Source: Paenibacillus sp.
Lineage (GTDB): Bacteria > Bacillota > Bacilli > Paenibacillales > YIM-B00363
NCBI RefSeq assembly: GCF_031177825.1
Contig: NZ_JAPSKE010000027.1
Location: 1 to 64,000, forward strand
DNA length: 64,000 nt
Direction: 5' to 3'
Shown here piece by piece: positions 17,016 to 24,605 of the stretch. Below the pieces are notes generated by a model. That model did no database searches and was not told the DNA's origin. It was given only the letters and a program-made list of their open reading frames with translations. The number at the start of each line of letters is the position of its first letter. Within the stretch, counting starts at the first letter, position 1. The position numbers and the translations under genes are program-made.

Positions 17016-18830
17016 TTACAGCCGTACCGGCTGCAACAGTCCGTCCTCGCCGAAGGCGAGAGGGTCCACGCAAATTTCGCGGTGATAGCCTTTACCTTCC
17101 GGGAACCGGGTCAGCGGCGTGACGAATCGGTGATAAGCGATCCAATACGTATCGGCGCCGGGTTCGCGGAGAATCGAATGATGACCGGTACCGAGCATAT
17201 CCTTTTCCTCGCATTTCGTAAGGATCGGGTATAGGTACGTGACCGGACCGTATAGATGTTCCGCTGTGCCGTAGTTCACGTGATAATTCTCGCTGCCGGT
17301 ATCGTCGCAGGACCAAGTGAAGTGATACAGACCGCCGCGCTTCAGAACGGCGACCGCTTCTCGGAAGTCGTGCAGGCCGGCAAGGTTTTTCATAGTCTCT
17401 TCCTTAACGCACAACATATCCTCGGCAAGCTGTACGATGGCGGCGTGTCCGTTGCCGAACAGCAAATAAGCCGTGCCGTCCTCCTCGAAAAAGACGGACG
17501 GATCGATGGTCTGACCCATGGCGATTCCGAGACGTCTCGTCTGATCCATCGTAATGAGCGGCTTCGGCATCGCGCGGAACGGACCCGCCGGTCGCTCGGC
17601 GATCGCAACGCCGATGGCGCTTTCGCCGTTCGGCTGCTTGCCGCAGAAATAGTAGAAGTACTTCCCGTCTTTGGCGGCGATCGCCGGAGCCCATGCGCTG
17701 CCGACGGCCCATGGCACATCGTCGGACGCAAGATCCAAGATCACGCCCTCGTCCTTCCAATGGCGGAGGTCCGCCGAAGAGAACGCTCGGAATCGCGTGC
17801 CCGACCAGCCCTCGAAGCCGTCCGTCGTGGGATACAGGTAGTAGCGGTCGCCGAACTTCGCGAGATCCGGGTCGGCGAATTGCCCGGGAAGCGCCTGATG
17901 ACCGTCGCCGAACGCCGCCAGGAGGCGGCCGCATTCCTCCGCCGTGATCGGCAGGACGCCGCCGTGTCGTTTCTTCGTTCGACCTAAGTCGAAGGCCTCG
18001 TCCGGCAGCATTCGGAATTCGCCGCCGTCAAGGTCGGAGGTGAGCAAGGGCAAATAACCTTTGCCTTCCGCGAACCGATCCACGATGAGGCACCATTCCT
18101 CGCGCCCGTTAAGCTTGTAAATTTGCGGTCCTTCCACGCCGAACAATTGCTCCAACGCCGGAACGCGCAGAGGGGCGAACGCATCTTTTGCCAGCGAGGC
18201 GCCTTTTTCGACCCGGATCGTTTTCGTCGTTTCATCCTTGGAGAAGCGGTAGTAAGCGCCGTTATGAGCGATGATCGTCGTGTCGATAATATGGTTGTCC
18301 CGTTCGATATATTTCTCCGGCGCTGTAAAGCTGCGGAAATCCTTCGTGCGCGCGCTATAAATTTTATGTTTCCGCTCTTGTTCGTGCGGCTCCCGCGTCG
18401 AGGAAGCCCAGAACACCAAGAAGTCGCCGGACGCTTCGTCGTATACCGCTTCCGGCGCCCAGACGCAGCCGGCTCCCGGTACGCCGACCGTGACGGCCCA
18501 GGGCGAAGACCAATGCACCAGGTCGGCGGATTCCCATACGACGATGTCGCGGCTTCCCGCCTCGACGGCGGCGCCCCAGCCCTTGCCGTTCGCGATGCGG
18601 AGATCCGTGGCGATCAGATAAAACTTGGCTTCCTTGGGCGAGCGGACGAGGAACGGATCCCGCACGCCTCTCTCCCCCAGCTCCGACCGCAGCACCGGCA
18701 GGCCAGCGTTCAAGTCCTTCCAATGCAAGCCGTCTTCGCTGTAGGAGAAATACACCTGCTCTCCGTCCGGCTGTTCCCCGATAAAATGGACCAAAAGATA
18801 ACCGAAATCATTCTCATCAAGCGATAACAT
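17016..18830 (-). CDS. Two-domain GH43-type glycosidase (five-bladed propeller duplicated)
   Basis: 604 residues holding two GH43-like propellers in tandem. Candidate catalytic triads are visible in both: Asp58 (GVRDPF), Asp183 (IIDTTI) and Glu233 (VEGPQIY) in the first; Asp320 (FADPDL), Asp443 (TIDPSV) and Glu491 (FREAVAVL) in the second. GH43 enzymes are inverting alpha-L-arabinofuranosidases, beta-xylosidases, arabinanases or exo-beta-1,3-galactosidases. No signal peptide, so it should act on imported oligosaccharides. The ATG at 18830 behind AGGAGGA is the start; the longer frame to 19451 runs into the AraC gene and is not real. With the AraC regulator behind it, it faces the GH35/GH30 operon. 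An arabinosidase role is the best guess. Confidence 0.88.
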   Translation of the reverse strand: MLSLDENDFGYLLVHFIGEQPDGEQVYFSYSEDGLHWKDLNAGLPVLRSELGERGVRDPFLVRSPKEAKFYLIATDLRIANGKGWGAAVEAGSRDIVVWESADLVHWSSPWAVTVGVPGAGCVWAPEAVYDEASGDFLVFWASSTREPHEQERKHKIYSARTKDFRSFTAPEKYIERDNHIIDTTIIAHNGAYYRFSKDETTKTIRVEKGASLAKDAFAPLRVPALEQLFGVEGPQIYKLNGREEWCLIVDRFAEGKGYLPLLTSDLDGGEFRMLPDEAFDLGRTKKRHGGVLPITAEECGRLLAAFGDGHQALPGQFADPDLAKFGDRYYLYPTTDGFEGWSGTRFRAFSSADLRHWKDEGVILDLASDDVPWAVGSAWAPAIAAKDGKYFYYFCGKQPNGESAIGVAIAERPAGPFRAMPKPLITMDQTRRLGIAMGQTIDPSVFFEEDGTAYLLFGNGHAAIVQLAEDMLCVKEETMKNLAGLHDFREAVAVLKRGGLYHFTWSCDDTGSENYHVNYGTAEHLYGPVTYLYPILTKCEEKDMLGTGHHSILREPGADTYWIAYHRFVTPLTRFPEGKGYHREICVDPLAFGEDGLLQPVRL

Positions 18831-18987
18831 CCGAATCCTCCTGACGGCGTTGAAGACGCATGGTGCCTTCCCGCTTGCTTCAAGCACGATAAAATTGCTG
18901 TTCCATGTAACCATCATAGGAGATTTCCAGGCTTGTTTTCCACAACAATAATGAGCGATCGTAGCACAAAATTGCTGCCGTCTCCCG

Positions 18988-19872
18988 TTAATCGAAAAAG
19001 AGCTTGCTGAATGGCAAACGATTGTCGGCGATGCGAAATTCGCCGGGGGTTTGGCCGGTAAGCTTCTTAAACACCTTGATATAATAGCTTCCCGTGGAAT
19101 AACCGACCTCGGATGCGATTCGATCGACGCTCCAATCGGTCGTGCGCAGCAGCTCCACAGACTTCTCGATTCGCCTTCGGTTGACGTAGTCGTTAGGGGT
19201 GAGGCCGACATGACGCGTAAACATGCGCAAGAAGTGAAACTTGGATACCCCGAGACGCGCGGCGAGCTCCTCCTGTCCGACCATGCGGTGGAAGGACTCA
19301 TCCAGAAACCGAACGGCGTCTTGTACGAGCGCCGGCCGCTGCGTTCGGGGTTGGCCGCTCGCCGACGAAGCGCGTCGCAGTTCCATCGCGAATCGATAGA
19401 CGTAAGAAGAGGCGATATAAGGGTCCGTAATTTTACCGCGATGAGCCGCAAGGAACAACTCCTTCAGCGCCTGAACCGGAGCGCTTCCCGCTTCGAGGAA
19501 AGGCGCGGGGCCGAGCAAGGAGACAATATCCTCCCACAGCGGCGCGATCATCGCGGGGCGGACCAACACGAAATAAAACTCCCACGGTACGCCGTTGCCG
19601 GGATGATAGTATCGGTGGTCGCCGGGGATTTCAGCTAGGAACGCCCGTCCGTCGTGGATTCGGTAGGCGGCAGTTCCGTTTTCGAACAGCCCTTCGCCTT
19701 GCACCGTATATTGAAACAGCAAAAGAGGTCCGTCCGTGCGCGCCTGACCGTCCCAATGGTAAGAGGGATCGTCGATCGATTCATGTCCCACCGCATACAA
19801 GCCGCATAACGGTTGTCGGGGGACTTCGTGGAAACGGAAACCGTAAATGCCGAACGGAGTATCGGGCCTCAT
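18988..19872 (-). CDS. AraC-family transcriptional regulator
   Basis: 294 residues. N-terminal cupin-like sensor (~1-170: GPLLLFQYTVQGEGLFENG, FLAEIPGDHRYYHPG). C-terminal double helix-turn-helix: VGQEELAARLGVSKFHFLRMF and VDRIASEVGYSTGSYYIKVFKK, ending TGQTPGEFR. The sensor form suggests binding of a sugar. The ATG at 19872 with GGGGGAG upstream is chosen over earlier in-frame codons. It is transcribed toward the GH43 gene (157-base gap) and divergently from the GH35 operon, so either unit is a likely target. Confidence 0.9.
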   Translation of the reverse strand: MRPDTPFGIYGFRFHEVPRQPLCGLYAVGHESIDDPSYHWDGQARTDGPLLLFQYTVQGEGLFENGTAAYRIHDGRAFLAEIPGDHRYYHPGNGVPWEFYFVLVRPAMIAPLWEDIVSLLGPAPFLEAGSAPVQALKELFLAAHRGKITDPYIASSYVYRFAMELRRASSASGQPRTQRPALVQDAVRFLDESFHRMVGQEELAARLGVSKFHFLRMFTRHVGLTPNDYVNRRRIEKSVELLRTTDWSVDRIASEVGYSTGSYYIKVFKKLTGQTPGEFRIADNRLPFSKLFFD

Positions 19873-19996
19873 GCTCTCCCCCATTTGCCAGCAGGATGTC
19901 ACTCGAACATTCAATATCCATCGTAACATACGAGCGAGGCGCGGGGGAGAGGATACGAGCGATGACCGCGATATGAAAAAATACCCAACGAGCATA

Positions 19997-20026
19997 TTGA
20001 CAGATTCCGAAAACGGGGTTTAGAAT
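19997..20026 (+). promoter_or_regulatory. Sigma-A promoter of the GH35/GH30/transport operon
   Basis: A consensus TTGACA (19997-20002), 18 bases, TAGAAT (20021-20026). Transcription would start near 20033, a few bases before an operator-like motif at 20040. Confidence 0.65.
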
Positions 20027-20039
20027 ATGCCTAACGACG

Positions 20040-20055
20040 ATGAAACCCCTTACAT
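20040..20055 (+). promoter_or_regulatory. Operator-like motif 1 (candidate LacI site)
   Basis: ATGAAACCCCTTACAT differs by one base from ATGAAACCCGTTACAT at 20106-20121. It sits just downstream of the likely transcription start, a typical repressor position. Confidence 0.55.
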
Positions 20056-20105
20056 TTGACGAAGGTTTGCGATTGCATTTCACTCGTTCTTTTTTTTGCC
20101 ACAGA

Positions 20106-20134
20106 ATGAAACCCGTTACATGTAACGGGTTCCA
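20106..20134 (+). promoter_or_regulatory. Operator-like palindrome 2 (candidate LacI site)
   Basis: A perfect 22-bp palindrome at 20110-20131 with half-site AACCCGTTACA joined head to head. The 29-base element matches the reverse complement of 23044-23072 at 24 of 29 positions, and its left half is identical over 15 bases to the site before the lacI-type gene at 40975. Confidence 0.7.
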
Positions 20135-20153
20135 CAACACGGAGGGGGATCGC

Positions 20154-22952
20154 ATGGAATCGACCGCTTCGGCCTTGTCGCCCGTACGTTTGGCTTCGAA
20201 CGCGTTTCGCATTCACGGGAAATCGGAAATCTTGCTTTGCGCGTCGCTGTTTTACTTCCGGATTCCGAGGGCGCTCTGGCGCGAGCGAATGATGCAGTTG
20301 AAGTCGTACGGCTATAACTGCATCGACGTGTACTTCCCTTGGAACTACCATGAGCCGCAAGAAGGAGTCTGGGACTTCGACGGCGAGAAAGACATTGCGG
20401 CTTTCTTGCGAACGGCGAAGGAGGTCGGCTTGTGGGTCGTCGCCAGACCCGGACCCTATATTTGCTCGGAATGGGACGGCGGAGGCATCCCGGCGTACCT
20501 CTATCCGATCGATGGCATGAAACTAAGAGACAACAACCCTGCATTCTTGAACGCAACGTCGAAGTGGTTCGATCGAGTGCTCCCCGTGTTGCGAACGTTC
20601 CAGGCCGGCGCGGACGGCACGATCGTCTGCGTGCAGCTCGACAATGAATTAGACTTCTATGGATGCGCCGATCCGAACGGGTATATCTCCGCTTTGCGGG
20701 ATATGGCGCATCGTCACGGCATCGCGGTGCCGCTGATCGCTTGCGCAGGGCAGGGCGGATTGGTAGAAGCTTCGGGTCTCGCGGACGGCGTCGTGCCGAC
20801 GTGCAATTTTTACCCGAACGATCGCGACCCCGCGTTCGAGGATAAGGTGTCCCGTTACCGGAAGCTGCTTGAAGGCATGGGGCTCCCGTTGCTCGTGACG
20901 GAGACGAATCGTTCCCACTTCTTGCTTAGAAGGTTGTTGTCTTGCGGAGGGAAGCTGCTGGGGCCGTACCTGCAAGCGTCCGGTACGGATTTCGGTTTTA
21001 CGAACGCGACCAATAACTGGGGGAAGCCGCTCGCGTTCCTCACCTCGGATTACGATTTCGGCGGAATGATTTCCCCCGAAGGGCATATCCGCCCGGAAGC
21101 GTACGAGGGTAAGCTGCTGGCCAGAATCATAACGGCGTACGGCACATCGTTAGCGGAGGCCGAACCTGCGGCGAAGGACGCCGTCCGGTCCGTCGCGTCG
21201 CCGAAGGATGCGATCGCAGGCTGTCATGCGTTGAAGCTCCGGGACGGAGGCTATCTCGGATTCGTCTCCCATATCGGGGAGGCGGCGGCGGAGGTGTCGT
21301 TCGAAGCGAACGGCATTCGGGTACCGCGGAGAACGAAGCTCATCATGAACCGTTGGCGTTCCCTGGCGCTGCCGTTCGGCGTTCCGCTTCGAACTTGGGG
21401 CGCCCAAGGCACGCTCCTGTACGCAACGGCCGAACTCTTCCACTGCCGGCGCACCGACTCGAACATTTTGCTCGCGTTCCATACGGAAGGCGAAGGGGAG
21501 ATCGGTCTTCGAATCGACGGAGCGACGTTGCTGGACGCGGCGAATACGTCCGTAACCCAAGACGGCGGAACGATCACGCTGTCGTTCGCCTCGGGCGAGC
21601 TCGCATTCTGCAAGCTTCAGCTGCCGGAAGGGCGAGCGCTCGAGATCGTCGGCATGGATCGCGCGAAAGCGCTTCTGATGGAGGAGCTCGCCGAAGACGG
21701 CGCGATCCGATTCGCAGAGCGCATCGAGTATCCGAAGGAAGCCGTCGAGCTATCGATCCCGTGGTCGCTCTCCCCCGTACCGGCCTACGAACCGCCGACA
21801 GGCGGCGATGTCGTAACGGCCTCCAAGGCGGACTACCTGGAAACTTTCGGGATTTACCGGGGGTTCGCTTGGTACGAGACGACATTCGATCCGACGCCCG
21901 AAGCGGCGCCTCAAGGAATTCTCGTACAGAACGGAAGCGACGTCATCTCCTTGTATCGAGGGAAGGAATATGTAGCGACGGTCGTACCGGGCGGGGCGAG
22001 CCGATACGTTCCGATCGGGGCGAGCGAGGCGGGAGAAAAAATATCGGCAAGAGTCGAAATCTGGGGTCATAGCAATTTCGACGATATTCGGCTCCCGTCC
22101 CTCAGGCTGCACGCGATGAAAGGGTTGACGGGACTCGTGTCGGTCATCGGAGTCACCGACCTATCTCGAAACTGGCGGGTAACATCCGTAACCGATCGAA
22201 CGGTCCGAGACGATCTAGCGAGTCCGACGGCGGACGACGCGCTATGGCCGGTCGTAGGGTTCGGGGGTTGGTTATCGGAGCGCCGGCCGGCGCTCGAGTA
22301 TTATCGCAACGAATTCCAGGCGGCGAGTCGGGCGGATTCATGGACGCTTCGCTTCGAAGACCTGCAAGCGCTCGCCCGCGTATTCGTGAACGGGGAAGAG
22401 GCGGGAGAAGCCGCCCCTTCGAATCCATACGTGGACATCAGTCCGTTCGTTCGTCCGGGGGAGTCGGTGCAGCTCACGGTGTTCGTAGAGAGATATCCGG
22501 GTTTGTCGGCCGGCAAAGCGACGCTCTACGAAGGCGTATCCGCCAAAGCGTGGCGCATTTCCTCCTGCGGAGAGGGACAGCTTTGGGCGAATGCTCGGTC
22601 GGCTCGAGGCGAAGCGCGGACGGAGCTTCCGATCGACATGAACGCGGGCGAGACGGCCTGGCTGCTAGGCGAGATCGGAGATTCGAACGGAGGGAAAGGG
22701 TGGAGAGTTCGAGCCAAGGGCGCGAATCTCAAATTGTCGGTTTGGTTCAACGGTCATCTGGTAGGCCGCTTATGGCTGCAAGGCAGCCGCGCGCGCCCCG
22801 CGTTCACGGGCGGGAATCAGGAATCGTTCTATCTGCCGGGTCCATGGTTCCGGGAAGAGCGAGCCGAGGCGACCCGGTTGGCCGTTCTGCTTGAGGCGCT
22901 GGATGGTGAGACGCCTTCCCGGCTAGAAGACTTATCGTTCATCCCTGTGTAA
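20154..22952 (+). CDS. GH35 family glycoside hydrolase (beta-galactosidase-like, divergent)
   Basis: 932 residues. The N-terminal TIM barrel shows GH35 hallmarks: SLFYFRIPRALWRERMMQLK, CIDVYFPWNYHEPQEGVWDF, ARPGPYICSEWDGGGIPAYL. The general acid is Glu165 in VCVQLDNELD and the nucleophile most likely Glu250 in PLLVTETNR. The usual context around the nucleophile (TEFWSGWFD) is not kept, so this is a divergent member and specificity may differ. C-terminal beta-sandwich domains follow (RVFVNGEEAGEAAPSNPYVDI; LSVWFNGHLVGRLWLQG). No signal peptide, so cytoplasmic. The ATG at 20154 behind GGAGGGG is the start. It is the first gene of the large operon, behind two operator-like motifs. Exo-removal of terminal beta-galactose is the likely role. 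Confidence 0.88.
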   Translation: MESTASALSPVRLASNAFRIHGKSEILLCASLFYFRIPRALWRERMMQLKSYGYNCIDVYFPWNYHEPQEGVWDFDGEKDIAAFLRTAKEVGLWVVARPGPYICSEWDGGGIPAYLYPIDGMKLRDNNPAFLNATSKWFDRVLPVLRTFQAGADGTIVCVQLDNELDFYGCADPNGYISALRDMAHRHGIAVPLIACAGQGGLVEASGLADGVVPTCNFYPNDRDPAFEDKVSRYRKLLEGMGLPLLVTETNRSHFLLRRLLSCGGKLLGPYLQASGTDFGFTNATNNWGKPLAFLTSDYDFGGMISPEGHIRPEAYEGKLLARIITAYGTSLAEAEPAAKDAVRSVASPKDAIAGCHALKLRDGGYLGFVSHIGEAAAEVSFEANGIRVPRRTKLIMNRWRSLALPFGVPLRTWGAQGTLLYATAELFHCRRTDSNILLAFHTEGEGEIGLRIDGATLLDAANTSVTQDGGTITLSFASGELAFCKLQLPEGRALEIVGMDRAKALLMEELAEDGAIRFAERIEYPKEAVELSIPWSLSPVPAYEPPTGGDVVTASKADYLETFGIYRGFAWYETTFDPTPEAAPQGILVQNGSDVISLYRGKEYVATVVPGGASRYVPIGASEAGEKISARVEIWGHSNFDDIRLPSLRLHAMKGLTGLVSVIGVTDLSRNWRVTSVTDRTVRDDLASPTADDALWPVVGFGGWLSERRPALEYYRNEFQAASRADSWTLRFEDLQALARVFVNGEEAGEAAPSNPYVDISPFVRPGESVQLTVFVERYPGLSAGKATLYEGVSAKAWRISSCGEGQLWANARSARGEARTELPIDMNAGETAWLLGEIGDSNGGKGWRVRAKGANLKLSVWFNGHLVGRLWLQGSRARPAFTGGNQESFYLPGPWFREERAEATRLAVLLEALDGETPSRLEDLSFIPV

Positions 22953-23030
22953 GACGGCGAGACGGAATAATGCAATGACGGAGAAAAACGCGAATGGACG
23001 CTTCCGGGAGCGGATCGTAAAGTCAATTCA

Positions 23031-23044
23031 TGTAAGCGCTTTAT
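23031..23044 (+). promoter_or_regulatory. cre-like catabolite control site
   Basis: TGTAAGCGCTTTAT matches 7 of the 9 fixed positions of the CcpA consensus TGNAANCGNTNNCA and abuts the operator-like motif before GH30. Confidence 0.4.
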
Positions 23045-23072
23045 GTAACCCATTACATGAAATAGGTTTCAT
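23044..23072 (-). promoter_or_regulatory. Operator-like motif 3 before GH30 (candidate LacI site)
   Basis: Read on the minus strand, it begins ATGAAACCTATTTCATGTAA and agrees with the 20106-20134 element at 24 of 29 positions. It lies 21 bases before the GH30 start codon. Confidence 0.6.
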
Positions 23073-23092
23073 CATTGGGAAGGGGCGTCCGG

Positions 23093-24562
23093 GTGAGATA
23101 TTCGAGGAAACGATCCGCTATTTCTCTAGGCATCGTCGGTTTGGCGGCGTGTACCGCCGCAATCTCTTTCCTTGCGGCGACCCCGAACTCGAAATTCGAT
23201 TCCGGAGAGAGCGGCGAAGGGAGTCAAGTCGTGGGCGAAAACATTAGGTTGGATTACGACAACGTACATCAACAGATCGACGGGTTCGGGGCATCCGGCG
23301 CCTGGTGGGCGCAAGACGTCGGCGGATGGGATAACCTCGACGACATCATGGATTTGTTGTATGACGACCAGGAAGGGATCGGGCTCGATATTTACCGATA
23401 CAACATCGGGGCCGGCAAGCCGACGATCGCGAGCGATCCTTGGCGTACGACGGAGACGCTCGAAGTGTCGCCAGGGGTATACGACCTGAACAGGGATAAG
23501 AACGCGGTCCATGCCATGAGAGAGGCGGCGAAGCGCGGCGCGGACGTCGTGCTGTTCGCCAACAGCCCTCCGGCGAGGCTTACGGTGTCGGGGTACACCT
23601 CGGGAGAACCGAACGGAAAGTCGAACCTTCCGCCGGAGAACGAAGAAGCGTTCGCCAAGTATCTCGTGGATATTACGGAGTTGTTCGTGAAGGAAGGATT
23701 GCCGGTCAAGTACCTAAGTCCGATCAACGAACCGCAGTGGGAATGGAAGAGCGGGCAGGAAGGCTGCCATTACGAGCCGGAGCAAGTGATCAGCCTGTCT
23801 CGAAAAGTAGCGCTGGAGCTCGAGAAAAGAAAGCTTCCCGTAAAGCTGCTTATCGCCGAGTCCGGCGCATGGAACGATCCTGAATACACCCTCACGATGT
23901 ACAAGAGGATCATGAGCGACGACGTACTCTCGAAAGCCATTGACGCTTATGCGGTTCATTCGTATTGGTCGAGCGCGAAGGATAAGGAGATCGCGGCGGA
24001 ATATTTTTCGCAATTCGACGACTTGCTCCCGCTGCACCAGACCGAATGGTGCGAGATGCTGAACGGCAACGCCGCAAGCATGGAAGCCGCCCTTGTGCTG
24101 GCGAGAACGATCCACGAGGATATGACCATCTTATCGGTGTCTACTTGGGAACAATGGCTGGCGGTCGCCAAAGGGGATTACCGGGATGCCCTCGTATACG
24201 TAGACCCGGAAACCCGAAAGTTCGGAGCCGCCAAGCGGATGTGGAGCTTCGGCAATTATTCCAAATTCATCAAGCCGGGCTATCGCCGGATCGAAGCGGC
24301 AAGCGAAGCCGACGATGTGCTCGTCTCCGCATATGCCAGCCCGAAACGAGACGAAACCGTGATCGTGGCCGTCAACGCGACGAAACGAGCGAAGCCGATC
24401 GCATTCGAAAACCTAAAGGGCGGCAAAACGGAAATCTACGAGACGTCGGAGAAATCCGATCTTGCCTTGGTGAAGGAGGTGAACCGACTGGAGAACTATG
24501 AACTGCCGCCGGAGTCGGTTACGACGTTCGTGATTCGAGGAGGTACGTTCAGCTTCCTGTAA
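23093..24562 (+). CDS. Exported GH30 family glycoside hydrolase
   Basis: 489 residues with an N-terminal export signal (RYSRKRSAISLGIVGLAAC). LAAC could be a lipobox, which would anchor the enzyme to the membrane. The barrel opens with QIDGFGASGAWWAQDVG, as in GH30. The acid/base is Glu213 in YLSPINEPQWEW and the nucleophile Glu318 in LLPLHQTEWCEML. A small beta-domain closes the protein. GH30 covers endo-beta-1,6-galactanases, xylanases and glucanases; with GH35 and GH43 neighbours an endo-beta-1,6-galactanase is the best guess. The GTG at 23093 follows GGGAAGGGG. It is the only clearly exported hydrolase of the locus, hence probably the enzyme that opens the polymer. Confidence 0.88.
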   Translation: MRYSRKRSAISLGIVGLAACTAAISFLAATPNSKFDSGESGEGSQVVGENIRLDYDNVHQQIDGFGASGAWWAQDVGGWDNLDDIMDLLYDDQEGIGLDIYRYNIGAGKPTIASDPWRTTETLEVSPGVYDLNRDKNAVHAMREAAKRGADVVLFANSPPARLTVSGYTSGEPNGKSNLPPENEEAFAKYLVDITELFVKEGLPVKYLSPINEPQWEWKSGQEGCHYEPEQVISLSRKVALELEKRKLPVKLLIAESGAWNDPEYTLTMYKRIMSDDVLSKAIDAYAVHSYWSSAKDKEIAAEYFSQFDDLLPLHQTEWCEMLNGNAASMEAALVLARTIHEDMTILSVSTWEQWLAVAKGDYRDALVYVDPETRKFGAAKRMWSFGNYSKFIKPGYRRIEAASEADDVLVSAYASPKRDETVIVAVNATKRAKPIAFENLKGGKTEIYETSEKSDLALVKEVNRLENYELPPESVTTFVIRGGTFSFL

Positions 24563-24605
24563 GGCCAGGGGCTGTATACATATCAAAAACTAAGGGAGGA
24601 TCAGA

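Noticed and set aside
18831-19451. N-terminal extension of the GH43 frame to 811 residues
   Set aside because: It overlaps the AraC gene, has no family similarity and a better start with AGGAGGA exists at 18830.
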